Of a stretch of DNA of 64,000 nucleotides, positions 53,656-63,839 are shown piece by piece (position 1 is the first letter of the stretch; the number at the start of each line of letters is the position of its first letter). The DNA lies in the NCBI GenBank assembly GCA_002368155.1, contig AP018182.1:62001-126000 (forward strand), written 5' to 3'. A program made the translations under genes and the position numbers. This DNA is from Nostoc carneum NIES-2107. Its GTDB lineage: Bacteria > Cyanobacteriota > Cyanobacteriia > Cyanobacteriales > Nostocaceae. The notes under the pieces were generated by a model, which was given only the letters and a program-made list of their open reading frames with translations, did no database searches and was not told the origin of the DNA.

Positions 53656-56600
53656 TTTTCGTCCTCCTCAACCTCAAAACCATCAGGGTTGCAAACCCAC
53701 AAGTTGACTGTTGGTTCCACATCTCGGAGGCTGCGTTGTGCTTTGAACTTGCGTGCTTCCATTGGTTGCTTTTCAAGTTCTGGGTCAAGGGGGTCAAATA
53801 ATAACGGTGGTGCTTGACCTACTTCTTGTTGGTATTGCAAGCTAATTTTTTGACTAGCAATGCGTTCCCAAGTGTCTAGTAAATCTTTCACCCGTCCGCG
53901 AACTTTTTGACGTAGTGCTTCGGCTTCTACGGCATCAAGTTCTTTATCATGCATTTCTGCGCGATCGCTAATGGCATCGACCACATATTCTAAATCCTGC
54001 CGATGTTGTAAAATCTCGATAGCGCGGGGTGGTGCAGTCATGCCAGGATGTCCTAAACGCGCCAAGGCAACGGAAATAGCGGCGATACCCCGGTCAATGG
54101 CACGAGGTGAAAATGGGGTGACGCTAGTTGCTTCTACAGAACGATAAAAGCTGGTATGCCAAGCTGGGAAGCGTTCGTAGTGAGAGCGATCGCGTGGTCG
54201 ATGTATATTTAATAATGTAATCACCAAACCAGGGCGATTTTCATCCCGTCCCACCCGACTGGTAGATTGAATATACTCGGATGCTGTTTTTGGTTGACCC
54301 AACACGACCATCAACCCTAAACGGGTGATATCCAAACCCACGGATATCATATTTGTTGCTAAGGCTACATCGATATGTTTCTTCTCGTGAAATGGTAGTG
54401 CCAAGCAGCTTTTGATTTCAGCAACAACATTAGTGCTGACACGGGAAGTTAGTTCCGCCGGTTCATAGGCAATTTGACGGTCAGCAAATAAACCTTCAGT
54501 TTCGTTGACTCGTTTTCTCAGGCTATACCTTGCTAGACGAGAGTTGACTTCATCTTCAACGATGCGGCGACTACCACCTAGTTCGCGTAGGGAGTTAAAA
54601 TATCCCAGCAGGGTCATGTAAGGATCTGCGGGGTTATCAAGATTTTTTGCTCCTCCGGCTGCTTGATAATGTTTCTGTGCAGCACCCAGTAGTGCTAAGT
54701 AAGTTCGTAACAGTACTACTTTTAAGCTTCGTCCCTGGGCTGCAATGCCTACATAGGTACGAGCATTACTGACACTTGCTGGTACTGTTTTAGCGAAAAA
54801 CGAATCGCGGCGATCTGGGCCGGGAGGTGGGAAAATATCTACAGCATCTCGACCAAATAAGGCTCGAATTTGTTTGCTTGCCCTCCGTACTGTTGCGGTA
54901 GAGGCGATGATTTTAGGGCGTAATTTTTTATCGTTAATTCCTCGGCTGCTCAGTTCGTCAATGGCAGTTTCATACAACCCTACCATTGTTCCCAAGGGGC
55001 CGGAAATTAGGTGCAACTCGTCTTGAATAATCAAGTCTGGGGCTGGTAAATGACCAGCAAGTGCTTGACCGCGGCCAGGATGGGCAGGCCCGTAAAAACC
55101 ATCTTTGTCATAACGGTCTACCAGTCCGAATAATGCTCCAGTTTCTCCTACCCAAGGGAGATTAGCGAATTTATCGACAGTGGCGATAATAAAGCTGGGT
55201 AATCGTTGGTAAATTGGTTCATCTACGGCAACGATGGGCAACGATTGATTGCGGGTAAATTTGCATTTGCGGTTGATACAAGTAATTTGCAGAGATTTTG
55301 GCTGATTTGCATCTGGGAGTAATTGGAAGGAGTCAGAGGTAAACCGTTTACCGCACCAAGGACAGTTTTCTAAAGGGATGGGTGAAGGTTTGCGGGTGTC
55401 ATTTTGAAAGGCAATAGTACGGGCGCGGGCGGTGTATTCATCGTTGTCACCTTTTTTTCCCATACGGTTGGGAGTAGCGGTTTGTCCCACCCACAGTCCA
55501 ATTTCAAAAGGCCAGGGGCCTAATTTTTGTGTATCTTTTTGTCTTTCTAACTCTAAGGTGCAGACAAGAGTAGCAGCACGACTTAATTGGTCAAGGGTAA
55601 GCAGGCGCAGGGTATAACGCATCAAAACACTTACGCCAGCTGAGTTTATTGTGGGGTTTCGCAGGCGGCGCAATACCATTGCGAATGCTGCTAATCCTAA
55701 GTAAGCTTCAGTTTTACCACCGCCTGTGGGGAAGAACAGCAAATCTACTAATTCTCGGTCAGGGTGTTCGGGATGGGCGATACCAACCAAGTTCATTAAT
55801 AAAAACGCCAGCTGAAAAGGTCGCCATGCCGGAGGTCTGACAGATTCTGGGGTAGTATCTGTATTGTGGGTAAGACGCTGACGGATAGCAATGGCGATCG
55901 CGCGATTGGCAATTTGAAATGCTTCTAATACATTAGGATCATCTAGGGCTTGCAATCCGGCGGCGATGCGTTTGTTTACCCTGCTTGCCCGGTTGAGTAA
56001 ATCGTTAGCAACTTCCAGTCGTTCTGGTTCACTGGGAAGATTGAGCTTTTGTGCTTCAATCCACAGCCCATAAGCATCAACTATCCCAGACATCATATTT
56101 CGCAGAGTTTCCACCGTGGGTGCGGCAGCGAGTGCTTCCATCCCCAGTTCCACGCCTACAACTTTTTCAGGTACTACCTTTTCTACATCAGCAATGGGCA
56201 TCCAAGCAGTGCGGACTTCTTGACAAGTAGTGTCATCGTTGGTGACAGCGACAGCTGAAACGTTATGTCCCACTGCATATTCATAATCATCTCGATACTG
56301 TAAATCTGCTACCTTCTCATCCCAATCATCACCATGCCGTCCGCGCAGGTTGGGACGAGGAACGAGAGAATAAGGGGTGCGGATGATGAGGCAAGTTTGG
56401 AAGGCGAAGGCGATATCGCTGTAGGGGTTGGCGGCTGGCGGGCGATAGTTCACCAGGAATACGGACACGGAACGAGTACCAACAGGAACTAACTCCGCCG
56501 CAGCTACGGGACGCACTGAGGTAACGAGTCTCAAACCGTTACTACCAGGAATTTCCCAATGTTTGGGTACGTTACTTAAATGGAGAGGAACAGTTAATTC

Positions 56601-57047
56601 TGCTTGTCCGGGGGTTCTTTGCCACAGCCGGGGTAACTGGAGTTGGCTTTTAGAGTCTTCCTGGCTGTCTTCATCCTCTTCATCAACTGGACTGTAATCG
56701 CCCCAGTGAACAGTAACATTTATTTCCTTAGCGGTTGCTGGTACAAGGATGCTTAAACCCATTGATGAGGGGAAAAATGCTCTCCGGGCGGAGGCACTGT
56801 CGGGTTGCTTTTCATCATCGCCAGCGTTGACTTGAGAAATCTCGTCTATGTCATCGTTACCTATATCTTCTGAACGCTGTTCTACCGAAGCTTCATAAGG
56901 CACTAAAAAACCCGTGAGATACCACTTAGATGGAGCTTGGTCGATAATTTCGTCAACGTGGGCGATATCATTGGGCGTAGGTCCCACTAAGTCAAGTTGT
57001 AGGGCATCAATGAGACATGAACGCACTTCGGCAGGAGTATTGGGCAT
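53652..57047 (-). CDS. drmA: DISARM helicase DrmA
   Basis: A superfamily-2 helicase of 1131 residues. Walker A FPTGGGKTEA (Lys445), DExH-type motif II IIQDELHLISGPLG (Asp676), motif III SATVRRA, and motifs V-VI ATNMISVGLDITRLG and YIQSTSRVGRDENRPG. A cysteine pair region (CPWCG and CINRKC, about 560-605) suggests a zinc-binding insert. Belongs to the DrmA/DUF-helicase group that forms a complex with DrmB. It begins 119 bp after the DUF4435 gene; that gap could hold its own promoter but no clear elements were seen. Start ATG 57047. Confidence 0.92.
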   Translation of the reverse strand: MPNTPAEVRSCLIDALQLDLVGPTPNDIAHVDEIIDQAPSKWYLTGFLVPYEASVEQRSEDIGNDDIDEISQVNAGDDEKQPDSASARRAFFPSSMGLSILVPATAKEINVTVHWGDYSPVDEEDEDSQEDSKSQLQLPRLWQRTPGQAELTVPLHLSNVPKHWEIPGSNGLRLVTSVRPVAAAELVPVGTRSVSVFLVNYRPPAANPYSDIAFAFQTCLIIRTPYSLVPRPNLRGRHGDDWDEKVADLQYRDDYEYAVGHNVSAVAVTNDDTTCQEVRTAWMPIADVEKVVPEKVVGVELGMEALAAAPTVETLRNMMSGIVDAYGLWIEAQKLNLPSEPERLEVANDLLNRASRVNKRIAAGLQALDDPNVLEAFQIANRAIAIAIRQRLTHNTDTTPESVRPPAWRPFQLAFLLMNLVGIAHPEHPDRELVDLLFFPTGGGKTEAYLGLAAFAMVLRRLRNPTINSAGVSVLMRYTLRLLTLDQLSRAATLVCTLELERQKDTQKLGPWPFEIGLWVGQTATPNRMGKKGDNDEYTARARTIAFQNDTRKPSPIPLENCPWCGKRFTSDSFQLLPDANQPKSLQITCINRKCKFTRNQSLPIVAVDEPIYQRLPSFIIATVDKFANLPWVGETGALFGLVDRYDKDGFYGPAHPGRGQALAGHLPAPDLIIQDELHLISGPLGTMVGLYETAIDELSSRGINDKKLRPKIIASTATVRRASKQIRALFGRDAVDIFPPPGPDRRDSFFAKTVPASVSNARTYVGIAAQGRSLKVVLLRTYLALLGAAQKHYQAAGGAKNLDNPADPYMTLLGYFNSLRELGGSRRIVEDEVNSRLARYSLRKRVNETEGLFADRQIAYEPAELTSRVSTNVVAEIKSCLALPFHEKKHIDVALATNMISVGLDITRLGLMVVLGQPKTASEYIQSTSRVGRDENRPGLVITLLNIHRPRDRSHYERFPAWHTSFYRSVEATSVTPFSPRAIDRGIAAISVALARLGHPGMTAPPRAIEILQHRQDLEYVVDAISDRAEMHDKELDAVEAEALRQKVRGRVKDLLDTWERIASQKISLQYQQEVGQAPPLLFDPLDPELEKQPMEARKFKAQRSLRDVEPTVNLWVCNPDGFEVEEDEK

Positions 57048-57166
57048 GGTGTATCGCTGTTTACTCCTTTAAAAGATATAAGAAGCAATTAACTGTTTTC
57101 TTATGTTGCCCCAAGTGTTTAAAAGTGTCAAATAATACTTTAGTCTATCTTTACAATCAAAAATTA

Positions 57167-58033
57167 CTATTGAAGAGGGTTAATTCTGTTTTGTAACTCA
57201 ATTAAATCTGGGTACTGATTAACATCAAGTTGATTCAGCACCCAATCAAAAAAAGCGTTCAGCGAAATATACTGAGGTTTCTGTTGCTGCATTGCTTTTT
57301 GAATATCTTTACCATGAAACCAGATCAAATATTGCTTCTGTGTCCAAAATTCCTCTTGGGTAAACTGCTGCTGATATACGGCAAGACTTTGTTGAAATCT
57401 GGCTAATGTAACTGTTCCAACTGCTTGTTGAAACTGGTTAATTAGTGCTTCAGCTTCAGTTTGACAGTCTTGGAGAGTTAGTGAGGATGGAAGTCTACCA
57501 CTACCACCTGTCCATGTTGTTTTTAATTGATGCCGACTTGTACTTGATTGCAACAAGTTGGCTAATGCCCATCTTACTGCTTGATAATCTTGCAAACTGA
57601 TTGCAGCTTCTTCAATCCAAGTTGCGATCGTCTCAATTCCTGGTGAATCTCCATGTCCCCATTTAGAAGTGGGATTTTCTTGTTTTTCTAGATATTTTGT
57701 GTGCCAATAATCGTGAATTAAATCGGCATTTATTAAATAATTCTCCACACAAGCACGATGGGTAAGCAACATGGATTGGAATGGGATTAATCCGATGTTG
57801 GTGGTAGGTTGAGCGTCAAAATCGCGATCGCGAAAAATGATGTATTGTTGATTTGTCGCTCCATCTCTAGAAAAATAACCCTGAACAAAAACTGAAAAAG
57901 TAAATTTACTGCCAGAGGGAACAATTGTGGGCTTATTTGTGACAAGGTTCTCGACAACTCTATTAAGTAGTCTAAAATCTAAACTAGTTTGCTTACCCTC
58001 ACAGAAAATAATTTTGCCACTAACGACACTCAC
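57167..58033 (-). CDS. DUF4435 (TOPRIM-like) protein, PARIS AriB-like
   Basis: A 288-residue protein with TOPRIM-like landmarks: Glu12 in IIFCEGKQT, YIIFRDRDFD with Asp69 and Asp71, and ACVENYL about residue 97, which is typical of DUF4435. WFHGKDI occurs later. In PARIS systems the DUF4435 partner (AriB) is the toxic nuclease held in check by an ATPase (AriA). Here it follows the ATPase gene after 2 bp, the same order. The sequence is not close enough by eye to assign the gene name; other ATPase-DUF4435 pairs exist. Confidence 0.7.
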   Translation of the reverse strand: MSVVSGKIIFCEGKQTSLDFRLLNRVVENLVTNKPTIVPSGSKFTFSVFVQGYFSRDGATNQQYIIFRDRDFDAQPTTNIGLIPFQSMLLTHRACVENYLINADLIHDYWHTKYLEKQENPTSKWGHGDSPGIETIATWIEEAAISLQDYQAVRWALANLLQSSTSRHQLKTTWTGGSGRLPSSLTLQDCQTEAEALINQFQQAVGTVTLARFQQSLAVYQQQFTQEEFWTQKQYLIWFHGKDIQKAMQQQKPQYISLNAFFDWVLNQLDVNQYPDLIELQNRINPLQ

Positions 58034-58035
58034 AA

Positions 58036-59094
58036 TTACACCTCTAGCCGGATAATATATGCTTCAGGTACTAATTGCTCTACATAATCAGAGTGGGTTG
58101 TAATAATAAACTGATTATTTGTGCCTAATTTGGGTAAAGCTCTCAGTAATGCCTGTTGCATTGGTGGATGTAGGTGCAATTCAATTTCATCAATTAGAAT
58201 GACAGAGTTGTGAATATTCCAACTAGCAAAGTCCATTAACATTGGGAAAATAGCACGTTCACCGCCGGACATCTCAGAAATTTCATACTGGTTTTTACCG
58301 TCGTATAAATAAAACCAGGGTTCACTTAAGATATCGTCTACATTCTCTCGCGGAACTGGGCCTTCAAAACTGCGTTGTGGAAAGACTGCTTTGTAAGCGC
58401 GTTCAATTTCGGCGTATAAATCCTTTTGTCCTGGGCGTAGATTGGGAATTTTACGGCTTTCTACATCTTGATGGAATTGTCGCAACTTAGAAAGGCGATC
58501 GCGCAACAAGTCTTCTGTAATTTCTAATTTGCGATCTGGGTCTTCTGTAGTCAGGCTAGTTGAAGTTCTCTGTTCTGTGTACCAAAGAATTGTACCCACT
58601 CTTTCAAATACTGAAAATCCTTCAGCACGGAGTAATTGTTTAGCGTATTCTCGTCCTTTAAATTGAAATAATTCCGCAGCACTATCTGCTTGAACACGCC
58701 CATTTCGCCATTTAAGGTTAACAATATGCTTTTCAGCAGGAGGCTGCAAATCACGACCCATCTCTCGTAATTTCTGTTGAAAATACCGCACAGCTTCGAG
58801 TTCACTAGATGAGAACTGCACCTGTACAGTCACCTCCGGCTCAAATGCTCCCCAGTTACTCCCAAGCAGTTCATAGTTAAAACCTGCCCATTCTAAATCG
58901 GAGGGTTCTTTTAAGCGTCCGGTTGCTGTGCCGAGAGTTGCGGCGATCGCTTGTAAAAGACTTGTTTTCCCAGCACCGTTCATGCCGATGAGAACAATAA
59001 TATCTCGCGCCAACCCAGTTTCTGGATCTGTGAAATCAAATGTAGAAGACCGGAATTTTTTAAAGTATTTTAGCTGTAGGGATTGAATTTTCAT
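58036..59094 (-). CDS. AAA_15/21-type ABC ATPase, PARIS AriA-like
   Basis: An SMC/OLD-like ATPase: Walker A IGMNGAGKT (Lys43), signature EMSGGERAIFP, Walker B ILIDEIELHLHP and switch-His ITTHSD. The start overlaps the methylase stop by 4 bp, and the DUF4435 gene follows after 2 bp. The pairing matches PARIS (AriA-AriB), where the ATPase senses anti-restriction proteins of phages and frees the toxin. The length, 352 residues, is shorter than the enteric AriA, mainly because the region between Walker A and the signature is compact. Confidence 0.8.
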   Translation of the reverse strand: MKIQSLQLKYFKKFRSSTFDFTDPETGLARDIIVLIGMNGAGKTSLLQAIAATLGTATGRLKEPSDLEWAGFNYELLGSNWGAFEPEVTVQVQFSSSELEAVRYFQQKLREMGRDLQPPAEKHIVNLKWRNGRVQADSAAELFQFKGREYAKQLLRAEGFSVFERVGTILWYTEQRTSTSLTTEDPDRKLEITEDLLRDRLSKLRQFHQDVESRKIPNLRPGQKDLYAEIERAYKAVFPQRSFEGPVPRENVDDILSEPWFYLYDGKNQYEISEMSGGERAIFPMLMDFASWNIHNSVILIDEIELHLHPPMQQALLRALPKLGTNNQFIITTHSDYVEQLVPEAYIIRLEV

Positions 59095-62000
59095 AAGCTA
59101 GTCTCCACATCAAATCCCGGTATTATTGGTGTAGTTTCCCCAATCTTTTTAGATTTAGTTTTGGTTGTTTTTTTCTTATTAGCTTTAGCCTTGGGTTTCT
59201 TTTGTGCTGCTTTACCGCCAAGAATTTCTGCTTGCGATCGTTTTTGGTTAAGGTCGAGTAGGCGTGCTAATACTTCATCATGCACTTCTTCTGTCCAACG
59301 GTAACGCCAAGGTTTCTTGCGTTGTCGTCCGTTGCTGGTTTCTTCTTCGTCTTCTTCGTCATCGTAGTCTAGCAGGAAGGTGCAGTCGGTGGGGATGTCA
59401 CTCCAGCCGTAAGCTTCGAGTACGGCTTTATCCATTGCGGCGTGCAGTGAGCGTAATTTTAGGATATCAGGGTCGCGTTCTTCTGGGTCGTGGAAGCGGT
59501 TGTAGGTGTCGGTTAGTCCCTGGTTGTTGCGAACCATTAAGGCGGCGCGGTATTCGTAGTATTCTTTGCCTATGGCTTCTAGGGTGGAGTTAGTTTCCCA
59601 GTTTTCAGGGAATGGCAATGGTTCAAAGCAGAGTGAAGACGTATATCTAAGGTCATCTTTCATTGAGGAACCAAAGAAACGTGCCCAAATTTCATGGAGC
59701 CTTGATTGAAAAAATGCAAAGGCTGCATATTGATAAAAAGCAAAAACAACTACCCCTTCCGTAAATATTACGTTCGTTGGCAAAAATGCCAAACTCATAT
59801 ATTGAGTAACTCTTGAAAGAGCAAGAGTTCGGTCTTTACCAGCGATAGCATCATACAATTCCTGCCGAGGACGCCAAAATTGCCACCATGGCCAATTCGC
59901 AACATCTTCAGCCTTTTGCATTCGCTCAGGTCGTACCTTATTTTCCACAATTGCTATTAGATCCGTCCATACACGAGCCTCACTTTCACTACGATTACCA
60001 AAATTAATAATGTACCGATGATATTGGTGAGTAGGACTGGAATTAATTTCTGAACCTCCTATGTACGGAAATATTACTTCTCTATTGCGTGGATCTTTCT
60101 CAATTAAGCGATACATTTCGCTTGTAGGTGTGGCTTTTTCCTTTCCATCTTCAAAAAGAAATCCATCACCGTATGGTTTAACTCCCTCAAATACTTTTCC
60201 AGAATTGCTGATTAGGGGAACTGGCTCATCATTTCCACCAGCATGAAATAGAAATGCTGTTATCTTGGGAACAACTCTGCCATCAAGCAGTAATGGACTT
60301 GCCAGTATTCCCTTGAAAATATGAACCACACTAACAATAACAGCTGCAAGCCCTGGCCACCGAAACCTTCTACGTGCTTCAAAAATAGTACCACCATGTT
60401 TGCAAATGCAGCGAAGTCCTCCATAACGAGTATCTCCTTGAGCAATTGTATTAGTTGCGATCAGTCCTAATGAACCTCCTTGACGTAATAAATCAAATGC
60501 ACGACGGAAAAAGTAAGCTACTAAATCCGTTCTATTTCCTGTTTCTGGAAACTGTGTTGTAATCCAATCTAAATATTCTTTTGAAGTTGCACCTGAAATC
60601 ATGGTTCCACCCAAAAACGGTGGATTCCCTACAATTGCATCAAACCCTGGATTTTCTCTATCAAAAACCTCTGGAAACTCAATATCCCAGTTAAACGGAA
60701 TAATTCCCTTATCTCCACTCCGCAAACTATTAGCAATTTCCTCCAAACTCTCAGTATCAGCTTGGTGATATCGCCACTTTCTTACTAATTCTGCAATCTC
60801 AGTTTCTCTTTCTTCTCGCTGCTTCTTATTAATTCCCTCAAAAAACGCCGCAATTCTCACATCCCCCGTTAACCGCGCTTGGTACAATTCTTGCTCTACT
60901 TTGTATAAATAATCCCGCTTTTGGTCATCATCAGCATCACTGCGGGTATCCAACGCCTGAATTTCCGCCCGATAAGAACGCGCACGGTCAAGTTGCTCTT
61001 TTAAATATACAAATAATGGTAAATCGTCAGTCGCATCCTTGCCAAAAGACCCAATCTGCTCTTTCCTCAACCCTACCAGCGAATCCCCACACTTGAGGGC
61101 ATGGTCAAGAAATGTAAACGGTAAATCCTTCGCCAGCGTCACCAACCATAAAGATAACTTCGCCAAATTCACCGCAAACGGGTTTTTATCCACACCATAT
61201 AAACACCGTTGCGCCACCAAGCGACGCGCAATTAATAAAGGTTCTTCTTTGCCATAATTGCTAATTGTTGCATTCTGGTTGCGATGGCTTTGGTGGGCGG
61301 AGCGATCGCTAATTCCCAGGCGGGTATCATTTTCCTCGCGTTCCCAAGCTTCCACCACCTTCTCAGCCAATTGACGACAGGTTTCTACCAAAAACGCACC
61401 AGAACCCATCGCCAAATCACAAACTTTCAAAGATAAAATCTGTTCCGCAGTCGGTTTTTCTCCCAACGCTTCCAAAACCGGACGCAGGGTTGTTTCCACA
61501 ATTGGTTTAGTCAGTGACCTGGGCGTATAATGCGAACCAGAACGCTTGCGTTCTTCCCCTGGCTGCAAGTACAGCGAACCCACAGTCAATAAATTTGGTG
61601 TTTGCCGTGATACCTTCCGACCTAGTGCAATCACTATATCTTCCAACGACTGCGCTGCTTTCAGTTCTTTGAGGGCATTACCTGATACCTCGCAATTTGC
61701 CAATTCCTTGAGTAACTTCTGGCGATCGCCCGATTTTGCTGCCAAAATCGCTGCTACATCAACTACCACCGTTGTAGAAACCTTTGAACCCTTGGGTTTA
61801 CTGTAAACTCCAATACTAGGACTTTCTGCCTGTTCCACAGCAAAACCCATAATGCCTTCATATACCGAGCCAATTTGCTCCACATCTAGCGATCTATAAG
61901 ATAGCCGTTCTCCTTCCAAAATTAGTAATTTTTCTAACAACCGATAAATCACACCATCGGGGATTCGCGGAGGCTCGATTGCTTGACCCGCCACCCCTTC

Positions 62001-63176
62001 GGAGTTCGCCAGTCCACTCGGCGGCATAGCCGCACGTGTGGCTGGTCTCACAAACTTACTACCGCGTGAGCGACCTTCTAAAAACGCATATTCATCTGGG
62101 TCAAAAAGCTGACCATGCCGTGCTGGTAAATACTCTGGTGTTTGTCCGCCGCCATCATAAACTAAGCGAAATAAACTCAACAGCCATGCCCACGCCCCAT
62201 AACGCTGATCCATCGTGTCGGGGTAGTTTCCAGCATCTTCACGTAGCCGTTCATACAAGCCAGTTACAGAATAGTTACGCTGATAAATATCGTCTGGCGG
62301 CATTAGCCCTTCGTCCTCAGCGTAAAGCAAAAATACCATCCGCATCAGCGTAGTGATTAATCCACCGTAAATGTGTTGTGAATCTGTAGCAGCAATTTCA
62401 CCTAATAACTTACCATCAACTGCCGCATCCGCCATTTGAAACCCACGCAGCAGTTCCCACAAAGCATCCAACACTTGGTTAGCCAAGGTTGTAGAAACTT
62501 CCGCTTGGTACTTACGGCTGTCTTCCAACAAATTTTTTAAAGAACGACCTGTAGTAGCACTAAACACCCGAAATGCCGATAGCAGCATTTCCATCGCCCC
62601 CAAAATCAGCCTTCCAGACACCTCACACATCGCCTGCACTGGAAAGGTCAAGTGTCCAGAAGACTCGCCCCGTGGCGCATACACCAAACGCAGCAACCCG
62701 CCATTACACAACAAACCTATGGGTATTTGCGTCTCCCGCAGCAACCGCTCAAACTTAGCTTGGGAGCTGGCGTGCCAACCACTGCTAGACTTAGTTAATT
62801 CTGGTGCGACTACATCCAACTCAGTACCAGGAGAAATTATTTGCACCAAAATCTGCGGCTTGTCGCTATCTGGGTCAGGCACAATATAGGTAGGCGCAAG
62901 AATTTCGCTGTAATCAGGTAAAGCTATCTCATATTCTGGTGATGGTTTAACAAGGTCGCTCTCAGCCCAGCCTAATACATTAACCGTAAAAGCGGGAAAA
63001 TCAGCAATCAAGCCATCTTCATCAACCGCAGCCAGCAAAGATTGTTGCAAATCTACAACATTCCGATTGACCACCGCCTGCGCCTTTACCAACGCCGGGG
63101 GAGATACCACCAACCCTACAGGCTGGAGAAAACCCAACCACTCTTTATGTCTGGTGATTTCTGGGTCAATTGCCAT
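59091..63176 (-). CDS. drmMI: Adenine-N6 DNA methyltransferase, DrmMI/PglX-like
   Basis: A large Eco57I/PglX-class methylase of 1361 residues. SAM-binding motif I CDLAMGSGAFLVE (Asp587) and catalytic motif IV GNPPF (Asn851) give the order typical of N6-adenine enzymes. The N-terminal 450 residues are a PglX-like helical region and the C-terminal 400 the target-recognition part, ending in a Lys-rich tail. By association with drmA-drmB-drmC it should mark host DNA as self. drmD, the helicase-like gene of class 1 DISARM, is not seen on the upstream side, where a plus-strand gene begins. A dispersed repeat at 61990-62034 inserts residues near position 385-395. Confidence 0.85.
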   Translation of the reverse strand: MAIDPEITRHKEWLGFLQPVGLVVSPPALVKAQAVVNRNVVDLQQSLLAAVDEDGLIADFPAFTVNVLGWAESDLVKPSPEYEIALPDYSEILAPTYIVPDPDSDKPQILVQIISPGTELDVVAPELTKSSSGWHASSQAKFERLLRETQIPIGLLCNGGLLRLVYAPRGESSGHLTFPVQAMCEVSGRLILGAMEMLLSAFRVFSATTGRSLKNLLEDSRKYQAEVSTTLANQVLDALWELLRGFQMADAAVDGKLLGEIAATDSQHIYGGLITTLMRMVFLLYAEDEGLMPPDDIYQRNYSVTGLYERLREDAGNYPDTMDQRYGAWAWLLSLFRLVYDGGGQTPEYLPARHGQLFDPDEYAFLEGRSRGSKFVRPATRAAMPPSGLANSEGVAGQAIEPPRIPDGVIYRLLEKLLILEGERLSYRSLDVEQIGSVYEGIMGFAVEQAESPSIGVYSKPKGSKVSTTVVVDVAAILAAKSGDRQKLLKELANCEVSGNALKELKAAQSLEDIVIALGRKVSRQTPNLLTVGSLYLQPGEERKRSGSHYTPRSLTKPIVETTLRPVLEALGEKPTAEQILSLKVCDLAMGSGAFLVETCRQLAEKVVEAWEREENDTRLGISDRSAHQSHRNQNATISNYGKEEPLLIARRLVAQRCLYGVDKNPFAVNLAKLSLWLVTLAKDLPFTFLDHALKCGDSLVGLRKEQIGSFGKDATDDLPLFVYLKEQLDRARSYRAEIQALDTRSDADDDQKRDYLYKVEQELYQARLTGDVRIAAFFEGINKKQREERETEIAELVRKWRYHQADTESLEEIANSLRSGDKGIIPFNWDIEFPEVFDRENPGFDAIVGNPPFLGGTMISGATSKEYLDWITTQFPETGNRTDLVAYFFRRAFDLLRQGGSLGLIATNTIAQGDTRYGGLRCICKHGGTIFEARRRFRWPGLAAVIVSVVHIFKGILASPLLLDGRVVPKITAFLFHAGGNDEPVPLISNSGKVFEGVKPYGDGFLFEDGKEKATPTSEMYRLIEKDPRNREVIFPYIGGSEINSSPTHQYHRYIINFGNRSESEARVWTDLIAIVENKVRPERMQKAEDVANWPWWQFWRPRQELYDAIAGKDRTLALSRVTQYMSLAFLPTNVIFTEGVVVFAFYQYAAFAFFQSRLHEIWARFFGSSMKDDLRYTSSLCFEPLPFPENWETNSTLEAIGKEYYEYRAALMVRNNQGLTDTYNRFHDPEERDPDILKLRSLHAAMDKAVLEAYGWSDIPTDCTFLLDYDDEEDEEETSNGRQRKKPWRYRWTEEVHDEVLARLLDLNQKRSQAEILGGKAAQKKPKAKANKKKTTKTKSKKIGETTPIIPGFDVETSL
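61990..62034 (-). repeat. Dispersed repeat inside the methylase gene
   Basis: On the minus strand GGCGAACTCCGAAGGGGTGG and the preceding GCGGCTATGCCGCCGAGTGG match the style of the GC-rich repeats scattered in Nostoc-type genomes. In frame it encodes about 15 residues (RAAMPPSGLANSEGV) in a region where the protein would otherwise be a linker. Confidence 0.5.
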
Positions 63177-63266
63177 CGTTTCTCCTTTGCGGTCTTTGAG
63201 TCTGGTACAGTTTGTTTACTTAATCTGATAACATCAAAATCTGCTAATGCACACGATATTGGTGCG

Positions 63267-63821
63267 ATGCGAACAAAAATACAACTAATTCGCGGTCAAG
63301 ATAGCATGACCGTGGAAGCAGATTTAGTAGAATTAGTGCAAAAGCACGTCAATGATTATGCCTCAGAGTGGAAAGAACAATTAAGATTGTACGGACAAGA
63401 AGATAAATTTTGGGACTGGGAGTTTAAACTTCAGTTCGTTATTCACAGACAACCAAACCGCGAAGGCTATGCAATTGAGTACGAAAGCAAAACTCAAGGG
63501 TTAATGCTGATTGAAACTCAAATGCACGGTTCGCGTATCAGTGAGGGTAAACGGTTAGTATACATTGATGGAATTGCTTCTGCGCCTTGGAACCGGGAAT
63601 TTATTCAACGCCCGCCCAAATTAAAAGGCGTTGGTACTGCACTCTTAGCATTTGCCAGAAACCGCAGTATAGAACTAGGTTACGAGGGTAGAGTTGGGTT
63701 GCATTCGCTACCAGGAGCAGAAGAATTTTATGATAATCAAGGGATGATTGATTTAGGAGAGGATGAGGATTACGAAGACCTGGTTTATTTTGAGTATGGA
63801 ATTCGCCGTTCTTCTAAATAA
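63267..63821 (+). CDS. GNAT-family acetyltransferase-like protein
   Basis: ATG 63267 (MRTKIQL) is preferred; the frame is open from 63042 but the added part is antisense to the methylase start. The C-terminal half carries a GNAT-like acetyl-CoA motif, LKGVGTALLAFARNRSIELGY, followed by RVGLHSLPGAEEFYDNQGM with the Tyr seen in many GNAT enzymes. The N-terminal half is mixed. Substrate unknown. It may form an operon with the partial gene 18 bp on. Confidence 0.7.
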   Translation: MRTKIQLIRGQDSMTVEADLVELVQKHVNDYASEWKEQLRLYGQEDKFWDWEFKLQFVIHRQPNREGYAIEYESKTQGLMLIETQMHGSRISEGKRLVYIDGIASAPWNREFIQRPPKLKGVGTALLAFARNRSIELGYEGRVGLHSLPGAEEFYDNQGMIDLGEDEDYEDLVYFEYGIRRSSK

Positions 63822-63839
63822 GGTAGTGAGGTGAAGTTA

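Noticed and set aside
63042-63266. Longer N-terminus for the acetyltransferase
   Set aside because: The extra 75 codons are antisense to the start of the methylase gene and do not resemble the GNAT family.
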